From Ascaris suum (taxonomy: Eukaryota > Nematoda > Chromadorea > Rhabditida > Ascarididae), in the NCBI GenBank assembly GCA_013433145.1, contig CM024176.1:5628520-5692519 (forward strand): a stretch of DNA of 64,000 bases. Direction: 5' to 3'. The notes under the pieces are model-generated. The model saw nothing but the letters and a program-made list of their open reading frames with translations, made no database searches and was not told the DNA's origin. Numbering within the stretch: the stretch's first letter is position 1; each line of letters opens with the position of its first letter. A program made the position numbers and the translations under genes. Shown one piece after another: positions 40,920-53,361 of the stretch.

Positions 40920-43210
40920 ATGACTTGGCATTCCTTGACCCGGGGTCAAGAATCATTTATAACAGAACAGCTTTGCGATCAGCTGAAGCTGAACGCTGAG
41001 AGAAGAAGCCGAACATCCATAGCTGGATTCGGCTCTCAGCAGCCGAAGTATTATGACACAAAGCAAGCAAGCATTCTGCTAGAACTGAAAAACGAAAATA
41101 AAAAACAAATCAGAGCCGGTACAGTGCCCTTTTGACAAAACAGCTTCAGAGAGTAAATGTTGGATCCAATGAAACTATCCTCCCAGACATAAAAGAGAAA
41201 CATTCGGCTGTGTCTTCCGGAAAAATGGGAACAACCGCAGCTAATAGCTGGCACAGACTATTTCGTCACCTGATCGAGGATTCACAGAAAATGCCGTTCT
41301 GGTTCCGCTTGTTCAAATCGAAAGTCGGAGATATGCTCTCAGCAAGTGGCTATGCAAAACTGAATACACAAAGAGCCTTTTCAAAGGCAGGTACGGCGTT
41401 GGTGGCGACATCCACCGCAGTTAGCAGTAAAGCAGATACTGGCCAGTTCTGGAAATTGGAAACGCTTAGGATTGACGACCCGATGAAACCAAAAGAGGAT
41501 GTCACAGCAACTGAGCAGTTCAAAGCAACAATAACTAAATCGGGAAACGGTCAATATGTCGTGGACGGCCGTGGAAACCCGCCGCGCCTAAAATTCCTTA
41601 TAACTTTGGCCTATGCATTGGGATTAAGGTTCACGTTGAAACGCCTAAAGGGAGATGAGGAGCTGTTCAAAAGATATGATGATACCTTAAAACAACAGCT
41701 GCAACCAGCCATAATTGAAAAGGCACCTAAAGTCCCAGGTGGACTTCCTATCTCTTGCATACCACATCAGAAAGTCCTAGCCCCCCAAAAATCGACCACA
41801 AAATTGCGGCTGGCTTTGATGCGAGTGCCAAAGACGAGAGAGATAACTCCCTGAACAGTCAATTGCCCAGAGGCCCGATGATGTTAAACGGTTTAGCAGC
41901 TATCCTTTTACGGTTCTGAACTTCTAAATACGCCGTTCTGGCTGATAGAAAAAGCCTTTCTGCAAATGCAACTGAATGCAAAGGATCGTTATACGATCCG
42001 GTTTTTGTGGGTAAAAGAGAAGGGTCCGACTGAAGAAAATAACATCGAAGTGTATCATTTTGGCGGAGCACCATTCGGAATGATTTCTAGTCCGTTCTTG
42101 CTTGGTGCAACTTTGACGAAACATTTGACACAAATTGGATCCACTATAGCTCAAGAAATCATTGTTGCAAGCAAGCAGAAGACGTAGATAATGTCATGTT
42201 GCAAGCAGAAGACTCAGAGACAGCGATACACTATGTCGGGAAGAAATACAATTTTCATGGATGCCGGAATGAACTTGAGATCATTCATGTCATCTAACGA
42301 AGAAGTGAATGATGTTATTCATCTCGAAAGTCGAGAAGAAGCAAAACAGACTAAGGCGTTTGGAATAACGTGGTCATTGAAGGAGGATAAAATAGTACTA
42401 CTAGGTGTAAACGCTAAAAATGGTGCAGTCAAAAACAAGCAACAAATATTCACTTTTGTAGCCTCTCACTTTTTTGATCCTCTCGGATTAATGGCTCCAG
42501 TGTTCGTCCCAGTAAAAGTATTCCTTCAGCAATTATGGAAGAAGAAATACAAATGTGATGACTCATTGGAAGCAGAAGAAAAGTTACTATGGGAAACATT
42601 ACAGAAAAGGAAGGATACGATAAAAGATATTCCTCGACGGATATTCTTCTATAGTAGAAAGGAAAGACAACTCGATGTTTTTATCGATGCATCGATGCAG
42701 GCTTATGCTGCAGTGGCATAAAGTATGAAATCGTAAATGGAGCAGTATTAACGAATTTAGTTATGGCGAAAACACGTCTGTGCACCATGAAGGGAGCTTT
42801 TGTTCTAAGATTGGAACTGTTAGCAGCCTTCATTGGAGTGCGACTATCGGAGTTTGTAAAGAGACAACTTTCATTGGAGGGATTAGAGAGCCATTACTGG
42901 AGCGAGAGCAAATATGTGCTGCACTGGATCGTTCAGATAAAGAGTTTAGTAAGACGTTCATCGAAAACCGTTTAAAGCAAGTGCGTATCGAAACCTGGTG
43001 ATATTGCCACGAGGGGTGTCGCCCCTGATAAGTGCAAGGAAAATTTCTTATCATGGCATGGGCCACTATGGCTCAGACATTCCGCAGAGAATTGGCCGAA
43101 ATGGGAGCTTTCGAATCCGCAACAGTGTATAATCAAAGAAGACATCTTTCAAAAGAGCACAATGAAGACAGACCTTGGAAAACAACCTGCAGCAAAAGTA
43201 AAACCAGGTA
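40920..43210 (+). mobile_element. BEL/Pao LTR retrotransposon pol relic, no LTRs seen
   Basis: Order of remnants: aspartic protease (LDPGS reads one frame away from the following SFITEQLCDQLKLN, so a shift sits in the active site) at 40,930-41,100. Next come the Pao-type linker and N-terminal RT at 41,132-41,854 (DTGQFWKLETLRIDDP, LKRLKGDEELFKRYDD) and the RT core at 41,900-42,240. RT thumb with the FDPLGLMAPVFVPVK hallmark is at 42,470-42,520. RNase H-like part runs 42,640-42,975 (FIDASMQAYAAVA, RLELLAAFIGVRLSEF), and the start of the integrase side 42,995-43,190 (DIATRGVAPDKCKENF, HGPLWLRH). Many stops and frameshifts. The usual YVDD catalytic pair reads V-D-N. No terminal repeats were found. 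Confidence 0.9.
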
Positions 43211-44174
43211 ATGGAAATCAGCGGATGATACCAAGAAATCAGTTGTACCCACTTGAAATAGACAGCGACGAAGTACAAATATAATAATGATATTTTTGCT
43301 GCGGTCGGAACGTCGTGAAGACACGCGAGTAAGTTATCCAGCTGCTAGAGATATGAAATTGAAAGGCGCCTCAATCCAACAACTCATGAAACTGTCAAAT
43401 TTGACTTTTTTTCGTATCGACTATATCGTTTCAGAAAAATAGCGTTGCGGCTCGTGTGGAGGCACAACGATCGTACGCCTTGTCAGGATTATTTCATCTT
43501 TGTTATTTTATTGTTGAATTTTTTTCTCAACTTTCATTGTTGGTTTTCAATAGTATTGACGCTTGGGATCTCTTTATTATATATTTGCATCTCGTTTGTT
43601 AATGCACCAACAGAAAGCCACCTCAGCTATCTCGGGTCATGTCTTAAGATGTTCTTCTCTTGTCTTTTAGTTTCGCCACATTTTATGTCGTTTGAGAATA
43701 CATTAAGGGTTTGATTACCCAAGTTTGAGGTGTCAAGCGACCGTAGAACTGAGAAGTGTCCCATGAAACTTGTGAACAAACTTTGGACGAACCAACGAGG
43801 AGGTTGGCACACATTGGTTGAGAAAAGGGGGAGCGCAAGCGGACGAGTCCTTTGCGAGTCACGCCAGTGTGCTTTTAAGCACAATCATATATCACCCACT
43901 GGTGAAGATTTCGAGCAGTTTCGAATCCAGCAGAGAATGAAAAGCACAAAGGAAGAATTATCGGCAGCACAGAAAAACAATCTGCAGTAAACATCGATAA
44001 ACCATACATGTTAGGCAGTGGCGGTCTGATATTCTTCAGATAACCTGGTGGTCTGCACAAGCGCAATCGTTCGACACCTCGTTTCTCGTGAAAATACTTG
44101 TATTCGCCTCCGTTATTTCAAACCTTGCTATAATTGAGACAGGTGCCGCATTTGTATGGCAGCTATATTGCGCC

Positions 44175-44209
<35 letters not shown>

Positions 44210-44989
44210 TATTCACGTGGCACAACCTGCCCCCGAATTCTTCTCGTTTCTTGCAATTGCCATTGTTATATTTACTGCTTTTATATTGTTGGCACTGTGA
44301 CAGGCCTCCATTGCCTGTAAGTTTTACTCCACGTGCATCCTACTCTTAACTTTGTTACTCCTTTTTCTAATAAACCAGCTCTTTTCTTGTTTTCTTTTCT
44401 GTCGTCTACATACGACCAGCAGTATCGTTTTTTCACGACAGAAAATTCCGAGGAACATGTACCGGTGCTAACGTCGAGTACACGGCACTCTAAGGTCGAA
44501 ATTAACTTCAGAGAACACGTTGAGAGGGCGGCATGTGAACCGCGCGCAACGTGCGGAGTGGACGCCTTCGACCGAGTCACAGATTTATCGTAAGAAAAAA
44601 AACCCGAGAGGAATATCATTCCAAATGTCCACCTGGCAATGTGAAGACGAGCATAGCGGGAGCAGCAAACTGATACGTATCGTGATTGACAGAACTCTGA
44701 TGAACGCTGTGTTTTTGCATCTCTTGGATGCAGCAATGAACCTCGCAGAAATTTCTTGCGACTGGATAAAGCATCTGTTACTACTGCAATCGCAATCCCT
44801 TCAGGCTCTAAAGTCCCGGACGAAATCGAGCTGATCGCAAGTCCGAACTTTCCAGCGGACGCAATTAAAATTTTGTTCAGAGTTTGGAGCGCTCAGCTGG
44901 CGAAGCGTGAAGTGGCGGCTGATCATTCGACTACGAGCGTCTTTTGAGCAAAAAATACAGCAATTAGTGTTCACCAAGCAAAAGCCATA
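43211..44989. other. Right of Pao relic, no recognised gene
   Basis: May include decayed 3' part of the element. Frames 43730-43990 (+, 86 codons) and 44333-44593 (+) match nothing I know. Contains a (TG)n microsatellite. Confidence 0.45.
44178..44208 (+). repeat. (TG)n microsatellite, about 15 units
   Basis: Pure TG dinucleotide run. Confidence 0.97.
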
Positions 44990-46285
44990 TGAATACCTCC
45001 AACGCGTTGTGCCGTCACTCTGTAGAAAAGTGAATAATAAAAACTTTTCACTCAAAACTCACAGTGTTATAAACGTACAGATAATGGAGTTAACGATGGC
45101 AAACAAGCCTTAACATGTGATATCTGAGCGTGAAAACGTTGTAGGGAGACGATAAAAGCAGAACGACCCGTAAACACGATAAAGCGATTTTTTAAACTCA
45201 GGAATTTGCAAAATGAAACAGGCAAAACAAATTGCCCAGGAAGCGCCAAATAACATAAGAAATCCATATGCCAAAAGTATGGAACGGTTAAAGATGAATA
45301 GAAAAATAAGTGAATCGTAGCGTTGCGGAACGAATGGAGGTGAACAAGACATCCACCACCAATCACGGAAGATAATATTTTTAACTGCCACACTGCAATC
45401 GTTGGCATAGAGTGCTATAGAAGCATGCAACTCTTGGATACTCCTAAAGGCATAGACGACAACCACTTCGTTCTCCTCGATTTTATTCTCTTTGAACTCT
45501 TCAGTTTCCCGCAGACATGCAAGAAACGTTTCGGTCACTCGCCTCCCGTGAGCTTATTTTTGAAAAGTTGTTCTGCAAAAGGGAAAGGACTGCGGACGGA
45601 ACGATTGCAGATGTAAACACACCGTCAGTTCTCATCGCTCCTAACTTTTGAAGCACGCAAGCGCTTAGAGGGATGAAAAATGTGAGATGTTTCACGCAAA
45701 ACCCGAGTTATAGTATTCTAAAAAGGCACCGAAAAATGAGATAATAAAACACCGAAGATGAAAACAGGCTCACGGTAGAGAACTGATGAAAACACAAAAA
45801 TGAGCCTCTTATATGGACCTTTGCAACAACAAATGATATGAGAATTCCCAGAGCAGGTGATCCCCCAGAGAAACTCAGGAAATAAACTAATTATACATCG
45901 CTAACCTTCTGGCTCTACTCCTCCTCTTCCCTCTTCTCCTCATAAACTCCTTATTCTTAACCGCGCCTGAGGAATTACTTAGAACGAGCCTATTCTGATT
46001 AAACGGGCCGTACGCAAATAATACAAGAACGCTGCATCATTCAATAGTTCCATTTCACTAAAATGAACTCTTTCAGATTTCACAAAATTGCAAGAATAAA
46101 AGTGAACGCATGAAATTCACTGAAATATCAATAGCGGTGAAACTCAATGCCCCCTGTGGAAAGTCTACCCCGGAAAACCATAAACACATAAGAGATCGAG
46201 CGATTCTACTTTAAAGTCATTCCCACAAAACTTCCTTTTCCCTTTATCAGCAATTATTCACTAAGAATTTCAAGCTTTTAAAGGC
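44990..46285. repeat. Diverged spacer segment, copy C
   Basis: Aligns by eye to 20,830-22,411 (unit A) and in part to 32,515-33,000 (unit B). It ends exactly where the near-identical RMD block begins. No gene recognised, and no minus-strand AATAAA close to the RMD stop. Confidence 0.65.
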
Positions 46286-46329
46286 ACCATATCGAATCGA
46301 TATAATAAACATCACCTGCATACCACCCC

Positions 46330-48612
46330 CTACTTGCACTTGGCAATGAGTGCCTTGATCTCGGCCATTGATTCGACCACCATTTCGTCCTTCTTTTCAA
46401 TACGTTCCACCATATCCATGTACTTTTGTGCATTTGCCTTCTCCTTCTTCACTGAATAGCAACGCGCCAAGTACAAAAGATTCTCGGCCCATACGAACGG
46501 CACGTTACGATCCGCCTGTTAATTTCATTAAATGTTTCATTGAAGCAATGAGGAATATTTAGTGGTTCTGCCAAATATCGCACTACACTGCAGAAAAATA
46601 CAGTCCTCATCATTACGTCTGCTCATTCGTCGGAGATCCAGAAGAACAATATACTAGAGGCATAACTTCTTCTTACTTTTGGAATGGGACATGACAGGCT
46701 GCTGCTTTTAGAACAATCAGTCAGCATGACCATTGGTGTCCATTCTAACAAGAACAAGGTTGTCGAGTGGAACAAAAACTGCATGTTCCAACTTATTAAA
46801 CGCTTGTGCTAGGTTTTTTTCTATGACTTCTGTGAGCATTCTGGTAAAATGATGAAAGAGAATGAAACCTCCAGAAAATCTTCGAGCGCCATATCGATAG
46901 TTGCCTCAGGAAGCACAGCGAAGAGTGCATTACACACTTTCTTCTCAATCCACGAGAGTGTAGCCACCTCGAATGTGAAGCGCCCTCGTAAGTGAAGAAG
47001 GGTGAATTCCTTGGGATCGACTGCAAGTGCCTTATCCAGATATTCCTGAAATAAGTAACATATAATGTCGACTGGACCTCCGGAACCTGGAAGTTTGCGG
47101 GGACGCAACGAAAAAAAAAACATCAAATGAGTGTAACGTGCCACTCCAATCTCCCTTTCTGCTCGAAGATCACTTATGCCCAGGGTGAAATTATGGAAAA
47201 GCCGTTTGGAGGAAGAGGTCATATGCGCACGAAGTTCATGATAGAATAAGCGACGGAAATACTCCATCGGAAAGTGACTGCTAAGCACTGGGAGGACGAA
47301 CGGCTAGCGTTGCAAGGATCCAGTATTCCCATCGATACTATTTAAAATTCCGGGTTCATTTCTCGAGCGCTATAAAGCTCCACTCCTATACTATTAGCCA
47401 CATCTTCGCGTAGATTATATTTTATAATGCATACGTTACTTTTTTTCATGCAGGAAATGAACCAATCGGAGAGCGAACACCCCCTTGCATATATACGAAA
47501 ACATGGAAAAATTGAGCAATTTTCCTCCTGCAAGAAAGAAATTTAGACAAAAAGGTAATATATACGTACGTCCAACTAAAATTCTCTGATTAGATGAGTG
47601 TCACCTTGAAAGCTTTCCCTTGTTGAGCTCTTTCCTTGGGGCCCATATAATCGGTGGCAGCTCCCACGAGCACTGCAGTCCATCTCAGGGCTTCGAAGTT
47701 ACTTTCGTCCAATGAATACGCCGTCTTTGCATAAGTGCGGCCTAAACAGCCATACCTCAGGAAACATGAGCATAGATAAAAACATTTTATTGTATTTTCC
47801 GATAATTGAGAACATTAGGAACCAGCAAGGACGAAGCGTCACGAAATTTAAGCAATCCAAATATACAACCTTGAAACCACTTATAAAATTAGTGATATTA
47901 AGCTAGTGTGAAGGCAATGGCCACGGCATAATGGCCCTGGACGGATGCACTTTTCTTCCTGTCCCTGCCTTCGCCTCCCTGCAAGAGCACATGAATTTAC
48001 TTGCATACATCTGCTGAACAACTATTGTGATTCGTTAATGATTGGAGTTTGCTGCCAAAATATTGGTTGAGAATCGCAGTCGGGTTTTACTGTGAAATCT
48101 GTACGAGCAGCAGCTCTAAGCTGTATCGCGGCAAGTGAATATTTAGGGCATCATCACGGCACGCTTTTTGCAGTTCAAATGCCGTCATCATCCACGCCAT
48201 TTGCTCGAATAAGATACCATTTAGCAGTGTGTTATATTCAAATATTCAGGAGGTTCCTTTACTGAGAACAAAGTTTTCTGTAGTGTAATGCCCATAAAAA
48301 AGCTAAATAAAGGAAGACCTTCGTAAATGAGCTGCTTTCTCTTCGGATTCTTCTTCTGCATTGAATTCCCCCATAAGAAGCATGCTTTGGCAATTCTCCA
48401 TAGCAGCTGCACATTCGTTTTGGCCGATTCGTCTTTATCGAACATCTGCAATCAGTTGGCCAAGTAACCGCATATTATCATACAACAACAAACAGTTTGG
48501 GTTGACCCACAATCCAACCGAAATTAAGAACACCAAAGACGCTAACCTCCTTGATTTTTTCATAGGCCTTCTCTGGCTCGGTGTCAATCAGTTTGTCAAG
48601 TTCGGCGAAATC
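46330..48612 (-). CDS. rmd: RMD / RMDN (FAM82) family TPR-like protein, copy 2
   Basis: Second RMD gene. Exons, minus strand: 48612-48547, 48445-48319, 47741-47605, 47045-46869, 46515-46330, the same structure as copy 1. I saw two differences in the 693 coding bases: GAA to GAG (Glu) at 46360 and AAG to AAA (Lys) at 48592, both silent, so the 230 visible residues are the same. Splice sites are unchanged. The initiator exon was not found here either. The 3' flank differs from copy 1 from 46,285 leftwards and lacks an obvious AATAAA, so 3'-end formation may differ. Both copies look functional on sequence alone. Confidence 0.9.
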
Positions 48613-51600
48613 CTGAAAGAAGAAAGGAAAGTTTTATTTCCTGCCGACAGTAAGCGACTGATGTGAATATGAAGAAATGAGCTAGAATAGGATGAAGTTA
48701 TGACACGGCAACGCGTGAGTACAGAAATGTGCTGAAAGGTATATTTGTTTTTTGATGGAATTCAGCAGAAAATTCAGTTGAATTCAGCAGAATTTGAAAC
48801 AGTTAGCCGAATACTAGCGCAGTAATATTTACCAAGGCAATAGTTATTAGGAAAGTGCTGAAATTAATCGCGCGAGCCCTTGCGGAAGAAAAAACGATGG
48901 AAATTTACATCCACATTAATGAGCAAAAATTAACCATTTCTGTGCGAAATAGACACAACGAAAGAATGTCCTGAGTATGATGACGATGTTCTGAGAATCA
49001 CGAGCGCACTGACGAAGAGCTGCGAATCGCCGAGTACGATGAGAGCTCGTACGCTGCCACCCACCTTTAATAAAACATCTCGATTAAATGAAACCACTCA
49101 TAAGCACAGATGCCGAATGTAGGTTTCGATGAGTAGGACTCCAGAAAAAATAAAGGAGAAAGTATACAAGTAATCACCAAATGAACAACTACAAAGTGTG
49201 AATCCTCTTCAAGACAGGATAATATTTAGCCTGTTCTTTCGTGCTATGCATTATGCATAGTAGTGGCACAGACCCTTATACTGTAATGCGCTTGTTACGA
49301 TCTGGTACCGTCAAGCTCGGCGGCAACGAGCCACAGCAAATTTAAGGACGGTGACAATTTGATGAATGAACGCAGTGGCATAGTGCCCCCTCGGCTTGAA
49401 GCAAGTAAGAAGACGTGGTTATGCTGTCTCAGAATCGTCTATTCTGAGAAATTCTCTACAGAGGATTTGTTAGATCATGCGCGATCTATGAAGCTGCTAA
49501 TGACGATGTTCTAAGCCTATTATCGAAAAAAACTGTAGCAAGAAGATGCAGACAGGGAGATGGAGAAAGAGAGAGGGAGAGCATGGAACGACCCCAAACG
49601 ACGCAAAACATTTCGTCGTAAGAATGAGTAACAAATGCACTGCTCGAGAAGGCAGTAAGCAGCGGGGTCAGCGGCACAACATTTCTTATCGCTTGAACAA
49701 ATGAACGATATTCGCTTATTTGTTCCCATATTTACGGCTTCCGCGAACTGATAAGCGAGGTTGAACAACAGACACAGAATATAAGCAAGCCGCTGTTACA
49801 ACCGTAAAGTAGCTTCTGCAGTTTATAGTAAATTATTTACGTGCTGTGAAATGGAATGCATGGAGAGTGCTCAACGAGTTAGGGTCCATGAAAAGAAGAT
49901 TGTATAGAATCTGAAATTTTATGCTAAAAACTGCGACCTAGGAGAATTTGGGTGGACGTAATATCTTCGCATCACCTTTCTTCACGCACCTTTCACTCGC
50001 CATCTCTTTCCGTTTATCTGTATCACAGAGCGAAGAACTGAGCCGGTGATCATGGACAATTTGGAAGCAAATAGATGGCACATACAATGAATGTCCGTGT
50101 CATGCGCTTTTTGGCGATTCCAGCTGCCACAGTGACCCACTCTGCTATTGCATGTATAAATTTGGTCCAAAAAATCCAGTCGATTATCCGCCTTTGACTG
50201 ATTCAGAACATGCACGCACATATGTATTGTCACCAACCTCTTATACCTATTAATTATGAGCAATAGAGACGGGTACGAAGTTGAGATGTGATTCGATTTT
50301 GCACAATAAACTCCATGGATGTTCACTGCTGAAACTGCTAACAGCGCTTGCATTAATCATCGACTGTGCTCGCTATGCTCATGCCGGGTCATCGTAAATC
50401 AACACCTGGCGTTGCAGAAAATGAAAGAAGCCAGTTTCCACATCTACAGGCATATTCGAGAGGATCACACAATGAGAACATTGAATGACCGACAGGTGAC
50501 GAAATAAGTCACAACCCCTTCCTCCTCTTCCCTGTCTTCGTTGCAATCATTTTCAACCATTCAACTTGATGAACAAAACATTTCTGCAAATAGCGCTGCA
50601 CATACAGATAAGCAAAACTCAGAGGTGACTGAAAAAACGTCTCACTTTTCGATTTGGTTAGGAATGTAATCGTTTATTAACACACTACAGCGCGTTGTTT
50701 ATAAGCTTCGCGCGTTATACGATCCACAATCTTTCCCAGTGGATCGGCATGAAAAACGGGGCAAAAACAATTTTCTATGAATGAATGATTTGTCTTCGCA
50801 TGCCTGAATTCTCCATTTCTCTAAACGCAATAGAATAAATGGAAAAAGAAAGGTTTTTAGGACTAGACTTCATACATGGTTAGAGTGCAGGCGAAGAATG
50901 TAGCCAAACTTGCGGAGCACATAAATTCTTTAGCTTCTTCAGAAGGGGGACACAATCTAATTTTACAGTGATAAATCTCGAAACTAAGTGAATTAATACA
51001 TGAAATGCAACGAAGGCGAAAAACATACCTTCTAGAGGGGCGAGAGGTCTAACATTTTTGTTTTACATGCAAACAAAAGCTTGTGGTTATTATACCTAAA
51101 CAATGAGCGTTTTGAAAGTGATTCAAAGATATTTTCAAGAACAAATCAACATTTCAGTTTCGAAGTTTCCGTTTCCAAATTCTAAGAATTATATACGACA
51201 AATGTGTCGTTAAATGCTACTTGGCAGTGCAGTAAAAGCACAAAACACAACATCACGACTCAGCAGTTGTGATGGTAGCACAACTGATAGTTCCGAACGC
51301 AAGTAACATTGACTTGGCAAAGGTGGTCCGCGCATAGAACCAACAAAGCGATCGCCCCTCGAATAGTGTTTGCCACCCGAAAGCAGAATCTAATGTGCAT
51401 CATTTTGCTTCACTAGCAATATGTGGACTGTTGACATACGCAATTCACTACTATATAATGGCTGAATCAATAGTTCAACAGTCTCATCAACGAAAATCCA
51501 TGACTTGTGCCCATTGCTAAACAATTCCCCTGGGAAATGTACGGCTTAAACGCAGATCACTCTACACGCTCAAGCATATTGATGTTCTACATATAAGTTT

Positions 51601-53361
51601 GCATGTATAATCTGCTCAAATATACACTGATCTACTAGAATTTGACGGCGACAGCCTCTAAAGCAGAAAAACGAGAAAGAACAGCGCAAAAAGATAGAAG
51701 CGTTATTGCTACATTTGCAGATCGAGAGCACAAGTAAAGGACAATAGAGGGCTATAAAAGCAAGCAGGAATGCGCGACAAGTACGCCAGCACGATGTGAG
51801 CATGTTATTTCTCTCGACGATCTTAAGTTGCACACCACTAATAAGACATGCATACTAATGGGGATTTTTAGTGGCTCACCTCAACTCACCAACTATGAAT
51901 CTACGAAAAATACAAACGAGAAGGCGGATGCCTTTGCTATGCTTCATGTTCATGCACAAACTCGATAGCAGGTCTTAGATACCTGAGAACAGCAAAAATC
52001 TTGAAAGTTGCTCTCATATGGCGGTGCAAAAGAGAGCTAATATTCTTGTTGAAGACTTGTGAAGGCTGTAATGTGGTGCATTGATAATTAGTGAAAGCGG
52101 CTGCTCAGGCGAGCGGATTGCAGGACCGCATATCGCATCCACCTCTTTTGCTACGTCTGCTCACTTGTTTCGCTATACGACAAGTCGTTAAATGCACTTC
52201 ATCCAAGGTAAAACGTAATCCAACCGCCGGCAGAACATACACACACCTTTACAGTCATTTAAACGCCCACAGTCCTTTGCGCGTTCAGAGAACTATGGGC
52301 GGGCCATAAGAAGTCACCTCAGTGTATATCATTTAAAGAAAATTTTACCCATGCTAACTCACCAAGATGCACACCATATGCACCAAATTTGACCAACACA
52401 AGTCGCACTTAGCATAGACAACATGCAGCAAGCCTAACCTTCTCTATGTGATTACACCAAAATCACCTATAGATCACTATCACATGATATTCATCTTCAC
52501 TTTTGGTGTACACGAGAACATTTAGACCACGTACCGGTATCACTGTATGCGCTGCACTTTGGAACCTTCCCTTCAAGTTGGAACGACCGGATAAAGAGAT
52601 AGACAGAGATACAGACCCGCAAAACCTCGCTGTCATAATGAGCGCCTGGCTATAAACTGAGAAAGTTTATAGGAAAGGGTCATCAATGACTAGCAACTAC
52701 TGATTCTATTTGTTACAGTTGGTTGTGTGCCACGGAAGAATTGGAGCATTGAATGGGCTTTCTAGTTATTTCCCATATTATTTAAGCATCAATAACCTCA
52801 GAAAGAAATCGTGAACGGCTTGATAACAACGTTTAGTGTTCACCTGTGCAGATTAATGACGGTCGTTTATATGTGAAATTAACGTTCACGTTAGCTGAGA
52901 ATTTCTTCTGACTCATCGCCGATTTCGCTTCTCCTTCATTGATGTGACGCTCGTTTTCGCATTTGTCATCGACGCTGATAGGGACCCCCAGTGTGCACAT
53001 TCACATTCGCAACCGTTTAAAAGAAAATCAGTCAGCTATGGCGTTTTTTAAAAACAAAGCCGCTTTTCTTCGTAGCTCTTAAATCACTGGCATTGTGGTG
53101 GCGAAATGCTGGTTTCGTCAGTTGGATTCTGCGACTCAATAGACGATTCGAAAGCTGCATCAAGGAACTTCACCTTTCAGACACGGTGCATTTAAAGCGG
53201 CCATCACTTTATCCACAGCAGTGGTGATGACTGTGATGGCTTCGGACCCGACGAGCGCTGGTATTTGATATCATAGCCTGGCTGCCACGAATTGGAGAAG
53301 AGTTCGGAACGAAATTTTAAGAAAGCTATGCAGACGCATCCTCAACAAATCGCACGTTGCC
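48613..53361. other. Tail of unit C: no recognised gene
   Basis: Counterpart of 24,739-29,520. It may contain the missing RMD start exon. The open frames here mirror copy 1 and are not independent evidence of coding. Confidence 0.5.

Larger units (their letters stand above)
46286..53361. repeat. 7.1-kb direct duplication, copy 2
   Basis: Near-identical to 22,412-29,520, same orientation. The differences I saw are a handful of single-base changes, the indels listed for copy 1, and one dense cluster near 49,240-49,350. Confidence 0.97.

Noticed and set aside
40133..44900. LTR pair for the BEL/Pao relic
   Set aside because: I looked for a direct repeat flanking 40.9-43.2 kb and saw none; LTRs are lost, too diverged, or outside.
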